DNA of 31,629 bases, from contig CAUEFI010000026.1 of the NCBI GenBank assembly GCA_958477305.1, forward strand, positions 1-31,629, read 5' to 3'. This document shows, piece by piece, positions 1 through 8,088 of this stretch (the first letter of the stretch is position 1; each line of letters starts with the position of its first letter). The DNA comes from HGM12998 sp900756495. GTDB taxonomy: Bacteria; Bacillota; Clostridia; Oscillospirales; Oscillospiraceae. The translations under genes and the position numbers were made by a program. The notes beneath the pieces were generated by a model that searched no databases, had not been told where the DNA came from, and saw only the letters and a list, made by a program, of their open reading frames with translations.

Positions 1-47
1 ACGCCCCCGGCATCGCCGATACTGCTCAGGCGCTCCTGGGTAAGTAA
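1..47 (+). CDS. C-terminal end of a truncated gene, possibly a corrinoid protein
   Basis: One frame is open from the window edge and ends with TAA at 45-47, giving a tail that reads APGIADTAQALLGK. An alanine-rich helical tail of this kind fits the end of a B12-binding (corrinoid) methyltransferase subunit, which would suit the URO-D family gene that faces it. Fourteen residues are too few for a family call. The strong hairpin at 63-99 directly after the stop supports a real gene end here. Confidence 0.4.
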   Translation, partial: APGIADTAQALLGK

Positions 48-62
48 TTCCCCCGATATGAT

Positions 63-99
63 AGAGGACCGCCCCGGAGCAGTTCCGGGGCGGTCCTCT
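63..99. terminator. Bidirectional hairpin terminator between convergent genes
   Basis: A perfect 16-bp stem (63-78 with 84-99, core GGACCGCCCCGG) closes a 5-nt loop. It sits between the plus-strand gene ending at 47 and the minus-strand gene ending at 128. No long T-run follows on either strand, so it would rely on the very GC-rich stem. Confidence 0.75.
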
Positions 100-127
100 G
101 TTTGGCGCCGGAGGATTAAGAGGGGCA

Positions 128-1375
128 TCAATAGACGCCGTAGGTCAGGGCGGTTTCAAACATGGCCTCCAGGTTTTCACGCTTGGCGTTCTCAATGCAG
201 CAGTCAGTGTCCAGGATATAGCCGCCGCCGGGGGCGCAGGTATCCAGCAGGCTTTTGACTGCGTCGGCCACCTGCGCACGGGTCCCGTACTCCAGCAGGT
301 AGACCGGGATGTTGCCGCTGAGGCAGCAGGTGCCCCCCAGGATACGCTTGGCCCGGGCCATGTCGGCCTGCTCGAAGTGGACCAGGACCTTGCCTCGGGG
401 CAGGTCGCACAGCTGTTCCACCCGGGTATCGTAGGGCCCCTCGGTATAGAGAATGGGGGTGATATCCAGCTCGATGAGGGCGTTGAGGACCTTTTTCAGC
501 GGGTTCCAATAGAGCTCCTCGTACTGTTGGGGGCTCATGAAACCGTCCATGCCCTTGTGCATGGGGAAGTTGATCCGGCGCACCGGCAGATCTGACTCGG
601 TGAGACTGCGGAACTTCTCGATCTGGAGATCGGCGAACAGGTCGCAGGCAGCGGCGATGTGCTCCGGCTGCTCAATCAGGTCTTGGAAGGTCCCCATGGT
701 GCCCCGGTAGTAGTCGCTGAGGATGTCGAAGGGGGCCTCGGCATAGGTGCCCCACATGAGGGGCAGGCCCAGTTCCGCCTGCAGAGAGGCGAGGAGCCGG
801 GCGTACACCATCCCCGCCTCGCCGTCGTGCCTGCCGATTTCCTTCAGCGTCTCGTAAGCCGCTAGGGCTCCGGGGGTGTAAAGTCCCTCTAAAACCCCGG
901 TGCTCAGCACAATGGACGGCACAAAGCGGACGCTCTCCAGCCCTTTGAGTCCCGGGAAGGCCCGGGGGATGTACTTGCGGAGCATAAAGCCGGTGAAATC
1001 CCGCAGCAGCTCCGGGTATTCATCTTCCTGGAGGTACTCGAATTCGAAGCACTGGTGGGTGGACCAGTCAGGCACCCGGGTACCCGGGCGGCCCGGCCAG
1101 TCGATCATGGTGGAACCCGCCAGCTCGTTGGATCGGCCGCTGGTCAGGGCGGGGCCGTTGAAAGCGTCAGGCTGGAAGTCCCGGCAGAAGGCGTAGATGG
1201 CCCGGGCCGCCTTGGGAAAATCGTACATAGCATCCCGGTAGGTGGTGTCCTCGGTGAGAAAAAAGGGCAGGGCGCTGGCCGCGGGTACGATTGGCACCCG
1301 GTCGGGAACCTGCTCTAGGCGGATGGCGTCGTTCACCCGCTTTAATCGGGCCTGATAGGTCTCCTGGGTTGTCAT
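128..1375 (-). CDS. Uroporphyrinogen decarboxylase (URO-D) family protein, probable corrinoid-linked methyltransferase
   Basis: A 415-residue protein of the URO-D superfamily, in the long subgroup common in anaerobes with corrinoid-dependent O- or N-demethylation rather than heme synthesis. Such proteins are TIM barrels that move a methyl group between a substrate or cofactor and a B12 protein. The C-terminal half carries recognisable family blocks: LYTEGPY, a CDLPRGKVLVHFEQAD segment, GNIPVYLLEYGT, and a final ILDTDCCIENAKRENLEAM block. The HxC zinc pair typical of MtaA is not visible; a Tyr-Thr-Glu stands near the expected place, so a metal site, if present, uses other ligands. The start is supported by AAGGAGAAAGCC before the ATG. 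It is convergent with the gene ending at 47. The substrate cannot be told from sequence; true heme-pathway URO-D is unlikely from the neighbourhood. Confidence 0.8.
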   Translation of the reverse strand: MTTQETYQARLKRVNDAIRLEQVPDRVPIVPAASALPFFLTEDTTYRDAMYDFPKAARAIYAFCRDFQPDAFNGPALTSGRSNELAGSTMIDWPGRPGTRVPDWSTHQCFEFEYLQEDEYPELLRDFTGFMLRKYIPRAFPGLKGLESVRFVPSIVLSTGVLEGLYTPGALAAYETLKEIGRHDGEAGMVYARLLASLQAELGLPLMWGTYAEAPFDILSDYYRGTMGTFQDLIEQPEHIAAACDLFADLQIEKFRSLTESDLPVRRINFPMHKGMDGFMSPQQYEELYWNPLKKVLNALIELDITPILYTEGPYDTRVEQLCDLPRGKVLVHFEQADMARAKRILGGTCCLSGNIPVYLLEYGTRAQVADAVKSLLDTCAPGGGYILDTDCCIENAKRENLEAMFETALTYGVY

Positions 1376-1527
1376 GTGGCTTTCTCCTTCTGGCCGTCTG
1401 AAGCGGCCGGTTTGATCCGGTTTCTTTTAGTGTAGGGTGAAAGTGAGTACCGGTCCAGCGCAAATAAAAAGGTACGCAAAACCAGCCCTGTCAGCATCGG
1501 AGCTTCCAAGGCAGAACGGAAGAACGG

Positions 1528-2062
1528 ACCGGCCCAACAGCATAGTCGGTTAGAAGAACCGAGTTGTGTCATACCAACACCAATCTCAGACAGGATGGTG
1601 AGCGCACTGCTGCGGTCAACACTTGGTATCGTAGAAAGAAGCTCGATGTAGCCTTTGTATTTATCGACCATGGTATGATGCAGGTATCAACCCGCTCAAT
1701 CAAGATATCAATGTGGTGAAGATGGTCCCGGACGATTCCAATGCGAGTTTTCTGTTCGGCTGTGATTTCATATCCTGCAATCGATTCGGGAATCTCCTCC
1801 GCCTTATTCTTGAGAGGATGCTGTAACGGGGGAACGCAATGCTTGGCGTCAAAATCCCCGTCGGATGTGAGGTGGTCCGTAATAGCGGTTGCGGACTTGC
1901 CAAATATATCGGACACGATGGAATCCAGCGCCACATTGCAAACAGGAAAAGCGTTCTGAAAGAGGTTTTCTCGCTGCTTTTCATAGAGGTGAACTTGTAG
2001 TGGTAGCGTACCAGCTCACGGAGAATGCGAATATTTTTGTCCGTGATGAAGCTACCGTTTGT
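1528..2062 (-). pseudogene. IS110-family transposase remnant, frameshifted and truncated
   Basis: Three consecutive minus-strand frames together read as the middle and C-terminal part of an IS110-type (DEDD plus Tnp_20) transposase. The first (about 2062-1975) has IRILRELVRYHYKFTSMKSS. The second (about 1960-1690) has ALDSIVSDIFGKSATAIT and a helical segment with AEQKTRIGIVRDHL. The third (1671-1528) has IPSVDRSSALTILSEIG and GSSNRLCCWAG, the hallmark helix-hairpin-helix block of the C-terminal domain. At least two frameshifts separate these parts. The N-terminal catalytic half and the end after CCWAG are missing, so the element is dead. IS110 elements lack terminal inverted repeats, so the original ends cannot be placed. 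Confidence 0.85.
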
Positions 2063-2384
2063 CTGCCCCCCTCCATCTCTAATTGTGCCGGCAGTGAAAC
2101 GGTCGGTATGGTGATTGATATATTGATATAATACAACAGACTGTCCGGAAATGGCTCTCATTTTTTCTGAAGTTTTTGCCATTTTTTATGATAACGGCCC
2201 CCAAAGCGCACCGCCCGGCAGCCGGATACGGTACGCAGGCATCCCGGAGGGCATCGCCCTGTCTCTGCTCGCTTGCTTGTGCAGATACGATCTGGAACGC
2301 GGAATCACACCTGGATCGGGACTGCCGCGATATCCCATGTACAACAGATGAAAAAAACACCTTTTTTCGCAAATTATTTATAGT
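2063..2384. other. Gene-free stretch, probably flank of the dead IS110 element plus regulator upstream region
   Basis: No frame here shows a recognisable protein. The part next to 2062 may hold further decayed transposase N-terminal sequence, but no family block can be read. The last bases (AT-rich from about 2350) lead into the regulator gene; a TATACT at 2404-2409 could be its -10 box, without a convincing -35 partner. Confidence 0.4.
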
Positions 2385-2432
2385 TTGGGCGATGCAGATG
2401 CTGTATACTTTCACATACGGGAAGGGTTTCCG

Positions 2433-3725
2433 ATGAAAAAAATTATAGATGGTGAACATACAATCAACATTCCTGAGGCGGTTAAAATAGTAGACGCCTT
2501 TTCGTATTCCTGTGGGGTTGCCTGTCAATTGATCTCTGGAGACGGTACAGTGCTTTATCATCAGCTCTCTGGTGAAAACCTCTGCCAGGAGTATCGGGCC
2601 ATCGTGTCGGACATCCCCTATTGCGAGGACTTACATATATGCGGTGCCTACCAGGCGGAACGCTTGGGCGGCCGGTATATCTATTTATGTCCCGCCGGAA
2701 TGGGCTGGATTTCCGTTCCAATCCTGATTGGCGGACAGATGGCCGGCGCCCTGGTTGCCGGTCCAGTCATGATCATGGAGTTGGAGGATTATATCGCCAG
2801 CACCCCCATGCTCCAGCAGAGTATGTCCACCAAAAACTTAGAGCAGGTTACGTCTATATTACATCGCTTTCCACGGCGGAACCCTTCGGATTTAAGCTAT
2901 ATGTCCCTGCAGCTGCTGGCAGACGCGCTGTATATTGGCGACAGCAGCCGTACCCTGCTGGAATATCAGGAGTCCGAAGCACAGCAGCAGGATATTGGTG
3001 AATATATCCAGCAGATCAAGCTGCGGGACGCCTCCACGCGCTACCCCTTGGAGAAGGAGCGCGCCTTGATTCAGGCCATCAAAGAAGGTAATGAGGCAGA
3101 AGCCCGCCGTCTATTGAACGAATTGCTGGGCCACATCTTTTTCTCCACAGGTGGGAACTTTTCTGTGATGCGCGCGAGGTCGCTGGAATTGATGGCGCTG
3201 CTTTCCCGCGCCGCAGCAGATGGCGGCGCGGATCTGGAACAGGTCCTCTCTTTGAACCAAGCATTTTTATCTGAAAGCGATCACCTGCGCTCTACCGACG
3301 ATCTCACTGTTTGGCTGACACAAGTCATTGTCAAATATACCACGCTTGTGTTCGACAGGGCCAACATTCAGAGGAAAGATATTATCTACGCTGCCATCAA
3401 TTATATGAAAAAGCATTTGAAGGACAAGGTGACGCTGGAAGATACCGCCCGCCATGTCGGCTTCTCCGCCCCGTATTTCAGCAAAATATTCAAAGATGAG
3501 CTCGGCGTCACCTTTAATACCTATCTCAGCCGTCTGCGGATAGACAACAGTAAATCCCTGTTGCTGTCTACGTCGCTCTCGGTAGGAGAAGTCTGCGCCG
3601 CGGTAGGCTACGAGGACCAAAGCTACTTCATTAAGGTATTCCGTAAATATGCCGGGGTAACGCCCGCCCGCTTCCGCAAGAAGCAGGGACGGCTTGATTC
3701 CTCTAAAGAACGTGATCCCGTCTGA
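2433..3725 (+). CDS. PocR-domain AraC-family transcriptional regulator
   Basis: A regulator of 430 residues from the chosen ATG at 2433, which has GGGAAGGG a few bases upstream; an in-frame TTG at 2385 has no such site. The first 150 residues form a PocR-type ligand-binding domain, with the Cys-rich pattern CEDLHICGAYQAE and LCPAGMGWISVP followed by a Gly-rich GGQMAGALVAGPVM strand. The middle is helical. The last 100 residues are a double helix-turn-helix AraC domain (VTLEDTARHVGFSAPYFSKI, then VGEVCAAVGYEDQSYFIKVF). PocR-domain regulators commonly control propanediol, corrinoid or methyl-transfer genes. The corrinoid protein gene starts 35 bases downstream on the same strand, so this is most likely the local activator of the operon, responding to its growth substrate. 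The ligand is unknown. Confidence 0.9.
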   Translation: MKKIIDGEHTINIPEAVKIVDAFSYSCGVACQLISGDGTVLYHQLSGENLCQEYRAIVSDIPYCEDLHICGAYQAERLGGRYIYLCPAGMGWISVPILIGGQMAGALVAGPVMIMELEDYIASTPMLQQSMSTKNLEQVTSILHRFPRRNPSDLSYMSLQLLADALYIGDSSRTLLEYQESEAQQQDIGEYIQQIKLRDASTRYPLEKERALIQAIKEGNEAEARRLLNELLGHIFFSTGGNFSVMRARSLELMALLSRAAADGGADLEQVLSLNQAFLSESDHLRSTDDLTVWLTQVIVKYTTLVFDRANIQRKDIIYAAINYMKKHLKDKVTLEDTARHVGFSAPYFSKIFKDELGVTFNTYLSRLRIDNSKSLLLSTSLSVGEVCAAVGYEDQSYFIKVFRKYAGVTPARFRKKQGRLDSSKERDPV

Positions 3726-3760
3726 GTGTTCGATCAGAATTTTAGAAAGGAGTAAAGATC

Positions 3761-4396
3761 ATGAGCGTATTGACTGAAATTTCCGAGGCTTTGCAGAAGG
3801 GGCGCGCCAAGCAGATCAAGGTGCTGGTTCCTCAGGCTCTGGAGGAGGGCATCCCCGCCCAGCAGATTTTGGAGGAAGGACTTCTGGCCGGCATGGGGAT
3901 CATTGGCCAGAAGTTTAAAAACAACGAGGTCTTTGTGCCTGAAGTGCTGGTTGCCGCCCGCGCGATGAATACCGGCGCTGAGCTGCTGAAGCCCGCTCTG
4001 ACCGATGCCGGCGTACAGACCAAGGGTAAGGTCTGCCTTGGCACGGTGAAGGGCGACCTTCACGACATTGGCAAGAACTTGGTTAGGCTGATGTTTGAGG
4101 GCAAAGGCCTGGAAGTGATTGACCTTGGGGTGGATGTAGCCCCCGAAGCATTTGCGAAAACCGCGATGGAAAACGACTGTAAGATCATCGCCTGCTCTGC
4201 CCTCCTGACCACCACGATGCCCGCTATGGCCGAGGTGGTAACGGCGGTAAAAGATGCGGGCATTCGTAATCAGGTCAAAATCATGATTGGCGGCGCCCCT
4301 GTCACCGACCAATTCTGTCACGAAATCGGCGCAGACGCCTATACGCCGGATGCGGCCTCTGCCGCTGAGAAGGCTATAGAACTGCTCGCAGAATAA
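3761..4396 (+). CDS. Corrinoid protein of a methyltransferase system (MtaC/MttC-like)
   Basis: A 211-residue cobalamin-binding methyl carrier. Residues 1-85 are the helical cap domain (KQIKVLVPQALEEGIPAQQI and a helix ending FVPEVLVAARAMN). Residues 90-211 are a Rossmann-like B12 domain with the base-off/His-on signature D99-L-H101-D-I-G104, in which His101 would ligate cobalt; GAPVTDQFCHEIGADAY is the usual C-terminal block. The length is normal for MtaC, MttC and MtbC type proteins. It would shuttle a methyl group between a substrate-specific methyltransferase and the MtaA-like enzyme encoded 28 bases downstream. GAAAGGAG precedes the ATG. The class cannot be fixed because no MtaB, MttB or MtbB partner is present in the window. 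Confidence 0.93.
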   Translation: MSVLTEISEALQKGRAKQIKVLVPQALEEGIPAQQILEEGLLAGMGIIGQKFKNNEVFVPEVLVAARAMNTGAELLKPALTDAGVQTKGKVCLGTVKGDLHDIGKNLVRLMFEGKGLEVIDLGVDVAPEAFAKTAMENDCKIIACSALLTTTMPAMAEVVTAVKDAGIRNQVKIMIGGAPVTDQFCHEIGADAYTPDAASAAEKAIELLAE

Positions 4397-4424
4397 ATAA
4401 TACATAGATTGGGAGCTTTTTAAG

Positions 4425-5429
4425 ATGAATATGAAGCAGTGGTTCTCTGATATGATGCAGGCTGAAAAAAAGAAGTCGATCCCCGTCCTCTCTTTTCCCT
4501 CCATTCAGCTGCAGAATATTACGGTTCGGGAGCTGATCTCCAGCAGCGATGCCCAGGCAAGCGGCATGGCGGCCATCGCCAAGCGGTGCCCCACCGCCGC
4601 CGCAGTCTCCATGATGGATCTGTCTGTGGAGGCAGAGTGCTTCGGGGCGCAGATCCGGGTGACGGACGACGAGGTGCCAACTGTCATTGGCGCTGTCCTG
4701 TCGGAGCCCGAGGATGCGGACAAGCTGCAGGTTCCGGCCGTGGGTTCGGGCCGCACCGGCCTGTATGTGGAGGCTATCTCCAAGGCTCTGAAGCTGGTGA
4801 CGGATCGTCCGATTTTTGCCGGTGTCATTGGTCCCTTCTCTCTGGCCGGCCGTCTGATGGATATGACAGAGATCATGGTCAACTGCTACGAGGAGCCGGA
4901 GATGGTGCACACCACGCTGGACAAGGCCACCCAGTTCCTTCTGGCATACATCCAGGAGTATAAGAAGATTGGCGCTCACGGCGTCGTCATCGCGGAGCCA
5001 GCCGCCGGGCTGCTCTCCCCGGAGCTGTGCGGTGAGTTTTCCTCCCCCTATATCCGCAAAATTGTGGACGCGGTGGAGGACGACGATTTCCTGGTGATCT
5101 ACCACAATTGCGGCCCTGCGGTAGCTAAGTTGGTGCCCCAGCTGCTGGAGACTGGCGCCTCTGCGTTCCACTTCGGTAATGCCATTGACTTGTTGGAGAT
5201 GCTGAAACAAATGCCGGACGACGTGCTCGTCATGGGAAATGTGGACCCGGTCTCATCCTTCCGCAACGGCACACCGGAGAGCGTCCGCGCGGACACGCTG
5301 AACCTGCTGGGGCGCTGCTCCGAATACAAAAACTTCATTCCTTCCTCCGGCTGTGACATTCCGCCGGTATCCCCCTGGGCAAACATCGACGCGTTTTTTG
5401 CGGCGGTGGACGAGTTTTACGGTGCGTAA
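4425..5429 (+). CDS. MtaA/CmuA-like methyltransferase (URO-D fold)
   Basis: A 334-residue URO-D superfamily methyltransferase of the MtaA/MtbA type. It carries the zinc-site pattern H227-x-C229 in VIYHNCG and a distal C310 in SSGCDIPP, the three ligands that activate a thiol acceptor in MtaA. Other family blocks are IGPFSLAGRLMD and VIAEPAAGLLSPE. Methanogen MtaA passes methyl groups to coenzyme M; in a clostridium the acceptor is more likely tetrahydrofolate or a different thiol, or the protein may itself demethylate a substrate. It sits between the corrinoid protein gene and a broken RACE activator gene, in one apparent operon. It is distinct from the URO-D protein at 128-1375, which lacks the HxC pair. 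Confidence 0.88.
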   Translation: MNMKQWFSDMMQAEKKKSIPVLSFPSIQLQNITVRELISSSDAQASGMAAIAKRCPTAAAVSMMDLSVEAECFGAQIRVTDDEVPTVIGAVLSEPEDADKLQVPAVGSGRTGLYVEAISKALKLVTDRPIFAGVIGPFSLAGRLMDMTEIMVNCYEEPEMVHTTLDKATQFLLAYIQEYKKIGAHGVVIAEPAAGLLSPELCGEFSSPYIRKIVDAVEDDDFLVIYHNCGPAVAKLVPQLLETGASAFHFGNAIDLLEMLKQMPDDVLVMGNVDPVSSFRNGTPESVRADTLNLLGRCSEYKNFIPSSGCDIPPVSPWANIDAFFAAVDEFYGA

Positions 5430-5448
5430 CCTCAAAGGAGAAGAAGTA

Positions 5449-6340
5449 ATGCCTGCTCTGACAATATGCTGCGGGCCTGTAACAAAACACATCACAGTGC
5501 CTGCCGGGATCACCGTGTTAGAGGGGCTGCGGCAAGGGGGCTTCCCATATGTGGAAGCCCCCTGCGGCGTTTCTGGGCGCTGTAGGCGCTGCCTGGTTGA
5601 GGTGACAGGCGCGGTCTCCACTGTTGGAGAGCGGGCGCGGCCGCTTCTCACGCCGGGAGATCCCAGGCGGCTGGCCTGTCAGGGTCCGTATCACGGGGGA
5701 CTGAACGGTTTCTCTTCCGAACGCATCCGCCCGGGCGGCGGTGGAGGCCGATACACTGCGTTTCCGCCCGGACCGGAGGAGGACAGGACTGGGGGTTGCG
5801 GTGGACATCGGAACCACTACGGTGGTGCTCTACCTCTATGGCTGTAACAGCGGTAGCCGCCTGGCCACGGCCAGTGGGACAAACGCCCAGCGCTGGGCCG
5901 GAGCCGATGCCATCTCACGCATCCAGTACATCGTAGAGCACCCGGGCGGGCTGGAACCCTGTCTATGGAGACCATGGGCTAGCTGCGCGTACTGCTGGCC
6001 CAGGTATGCGAAGCTACCGGGCGGGCACTGGAGGAGGTCACCGCCCTGTCCATTGCGGGCAATACGGTCATGGAGCACCTCCTGGCTTGCCTCTCTCCGG
6101 GCAGCATTGCCGTCGCCCCCTTCACATCCCAATCGCTATTTGGACAGGTGGCTCCTGCCGACAACTAAGAGCTGGGCGCCGCCGCCGGCGCAGAGGTGCC
6201 AGTGCCGGTGCGCCTGCGGTTCTGCTGTCCGCAGAGGCGGAACAGCGCTGGCTGTCACCACCGAAAAATGCCGCTATTTGGAGCTGTCCGGCCTGCCACA
6301 GTTTAATGAAGCGTACCTGGATTGCATGGCGTTTGAATAA
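5449..6340 (+). pseudogene. Reductive activator of corrinoid proteins (RACE, RamA-like), degraded
   Basis: RACE proteins have an N-terminal 2Fe-2S ferredoxin domain and a C-terminal ASKHA ATPase domain (DUF4445), and use ATP to return inactive Co(II) corrinoid to Co(I). Here the gene starts well (AAAGGAGAAG then ATG) with APCGVSGRCRRCLVEV, a 2Fe-2S cluster motif. It then shifts by one frame near 5735, where GVAVDIGTTTVVLYLYG (the ATPase phosphate-1 block) is read, and shifts back near 5955 for TALSIAGNTVMEHLLA and APFTSQSLFGQ. In that frame there are in-frame stops TAG at 5980-5982 and TAA at 6166-6168. Most of the remaining ATPase domain is deleted, and the natural C-terminus CRYLELSGLPQFNEAYLDC appears in another frame and ends at 6340. 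Full-length relatives are roughly 500-600 residues, so about half is lost. Confidence 0.9.
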
Positions 6341-6373
6341 GGGGGGACACCATCTGGGTCAGAACTGAGCCTT

Positions 6374-6550
6374 TTATGAAATGGTATCCATCTTCTTCCA
6401 GTCAATATTTCCATTCGGAATCAGATAGCCCGCATCACAATGGGCGGCCTCCAGCGTTGCGAAGAACAGCTCGTGGTCACGGTCCCACGGCGTCATGGAG
6501 GCCATACCCCTGCACTCCAGATTGACCGGGCAGTCCAACAGAACGGGAGC
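6374..6550 (-). pseudogene. 3' fragment of a flavin reductase family gene
   Basis: A minus-strand frame of 58 codons reads APVLLDCPVNLECR, then a degenerate middle, then GYLIPNGNIDWKKMDTIS and a stop at 6374-6376. The block LLDCP(V/I)NLEC and the ending NG.(I/L)DW.K(V/M)D are typical of the C-terminal half of FMN-binding flavin reductase-like proteins of clostridia. The N-terminal flavin-binding half is absent; upstream it abuts the MATE fragment. It is a relic without function. Confidence 0.7.
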
Positions 6551-6551
6551 C

Positions 6552-6824
6552 CTAACCTTTTATTTGGTATGAACCCTTTCGCTCCCTGGCCTGCCGGGCA
6601 AAGAGCCGCCGTAGCACCAAAATGGCGGCGCAAGCCAGCACGATTTTGGCGTAGAATTGGGCATAGGCTAGACCATAGAGGGGGAACAGCCGGTTCAGCA
6701 GCAGCAAGGGAATCTCCAGCAAAATCTTGCGCAGAACAGCAAATACCAGGGTGGAACGGCCCAAGCCGCAGGCCAGAAATACGCCCACCGCCAGAAAATC
6801 AATACAGAGGGCGAAAGGTATCCC
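6552..6824 (-). pseudogene. C-terminal fragment of a MATE-family efflux transporter
   Basis: About 90 codons in one minus-strand frame, starting without its own start codon near 6824 (IPFALCIDFLAVGVFLACGL), continuing VLRKILLEIPLLLLNRLFPL and LACAAILVLRRLFARQ, and ending with a normal stop at 6552. These are the last three transmembrane helices and the basic tail of a clostridial MATE (MOP superfamily) transporter. The other nine helices are missing and the 5' boundary lies against an IS1182 fragment, so insertion and deletion most likely removed them. Confidence 0.75.
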
Positions 6825-6925
6825 ACCTCCGCCACTTCCTCCAGGATCCAGCGGAATACCTGATCTACCCTCCGCTCTGTAAACCGGTGCCGGAAATTAT
6901 AATTCACCGTGGAAAAATGCTATTG
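6809..6925 (-). mobile_element. IS1182-family transposase fragment
   Basis: A minus-strand frame contains HFSTVNYNFRHRFTERRV followed by DQVFRWILEEVAEVGYLSP, a block just before the first catalytic Asp of IS1182-type DDE transposases, where family members continue with (E/D)AVFIDGTHIKA. That continuation is lost at the junction with the MATE fragment (6809-6824), and a TAG stands directly upstream of the block. Only about 38 residues of an enzyme near 500 residues remain. Confidence 0.65.
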
Positions 6926-6964
6926 TTTCTATTCTGTCTGCTTTCCTACCCCAGCCTGTCAAGA

Positions 6965-7171
6965 CCATCCACCTGTGACCGAGGAACCGAGTTCGCCAAC
7001 TGGCGCAACATGGAAGAATGCCTGCATTGTGATGCCTACTTTGCCGACCCCTATTGTGCTTGGCGGAAAAATTTCTCGCCGTTGGCCATCCCGCCAATGT
7101 TCAAACAAGGCCTAGTGTTGATTAACGCCAGGCCTCGCAAAGTCTTAAATTTCCATTCTGCTCAGGAATGA
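6965..7171 (+). mobile_element. IS30-family transposase C-terminal remnant with internal deletion
   Basis: The plus-strand frame reads TCDRGTEFANWRNMEE, then CDAYFADPYCAWRK, and ends with LVLINARPRKVLNFHSAQE and a stop at 7169-7171. The DRG.EF and YFADPY.(A/S)W blocks contain the second catalytic Asp of the IS30 DDE domain, and the (A/V)LINxRPRK block is the family C-terminus. The usual stretch between them holding the catalytic Glu (GTNEN..NGLLRE) is missing, so about 18 residues are deleted. The upstream part of the gene is absent. It is inactive. Confidence 0.75.
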
Positions 7172-7330
7172 GGGCTCTTCGAACTTAACTCCTGTTGCAC
7201 TTAGTTTGACAATTCACTTTAACCATGTGCAGTTGTGGAGAACGGTGCGCTGTTGTCCGGAGTACCCGGAAAGGGGAGGGAAAAACCTTGGCACAGACAC
7301 CCTGAGAAACAGAGGGTGAGGGGAACGATC

Positions 7331-8077
7331 TCACGGTGTGGAGATGTTGTTGCCATAGAGCTGCGGCAGCTCTTTGCGATAGCTCGCCGGTGTTTTCCCG
7401 ACCAGTGCCCGAAATGTACTTATCATATGGCTCTGGCTGGAAAAGCCAACGAGGGATGAGATTGCAGAGGCGGGGTAATCTGTATAGCGCAGGAGATCCT
7501 TTGCAGCCTCGACCCGCTGCAAACGGACAAAGTGGGCAAAAGAGACATGCAGCTCTTTGATAAAAAGATGAGAAAGATGGGAGGGAGAGATGCTGATTTT
7601 GCGGCTCACCACGGACAAGGTCAAATCTCCACTGAGGTTTTTCAGAATATATCCGATGGCTGATTCCACATGTCTGGAGGTGCCTTTTAGCCCTCTGAGA
7701 AATGTCATGCGTTCCAAAAACTCTTTGACCATGCGCGGATGCAGGGATAAAATATCTGCCTCTGTTTTGCAGCCGTCCAGTGCGCGGATATGGATATCAC
7801 TGATCATATAGGCAAGCTGCGGGGACAGGCCGCCTTCGATACAGAAGCGGGTGATAAGGGTGACGTTGGCGACAAAAAGATATTTGAGATTGGTGAGAGG
7901 ATCTTCAGATAAGAGACCGGCATGTTCTGCATGAAAAAGCGTGCGTGCAATCTCCAAAGCAGAAGGATGCGCAGCCTGCATGGCCGCGCAGAGGCGAAGC
8001 TCGTCCGAATAGCTGTGATGCTTGTCTATTTCCTCACGATCAATGAATTCTGAATAAATTGATTTTGCTTTTTCCAT
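7331..8077 (-). CDS. AraC-family transcriptional regulator
   Basis: A 248-residue regulator. Residues 1-140 form an all-helical sensory region of a kind common in clostridial AraC proteins (EDPLTNLKYLFVANVTLITR, then an IEGGLSPQLAYMISDIHI segment). Residues 145-245 hold two helix-turn-helix units (LTLSVVSRKISISPSHLSHL, and ASAISSLVGFSSQSHMISTF) that end in the usual VGKTPASYRKE. It is transcribed away from the GH3 beta-glucosidase gene at 8207. The 129-base gap between them holds repeated operator-like motifs, so it very likely controls that gene and itself. The ribosome site is AGGAGACTCTT before the ATG. No ligand-binding cupin is present, so the inducer is unknown. Confidence 0.9.
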   Translation of the reverse strand: MEKAKSIYSEFIDREEIDKHHSYSDELRLCAAMQAAHPSALEIARTLFHAEHAGLLSEDPLTNLKYLFVANVTLITRFCIEGGLSPQLAYMISDIHIRALDGCKTEADILSLHPRMVKEFLERMTFLRGLKGTSRHVESAIGYILKNLSGDLTLSVVSRKISISPSHLSHLFIKELHVSFAHFVRLQRVEAAKDLLRYTDYPASAISSLVGFSSQSHMISTFRALVGKTPASYRKELPQLYGNNISTP

Positions 8078-8088
8078 AAGAGTCTCCT

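Noticed and set aside
6440..6964. Upstream half of a 243-codon plus-strand frame
   Set aside because: Only the end of the frame (IS30 part) is protein-like; the first part is antisense to the flavin reductase and MATE fragments.
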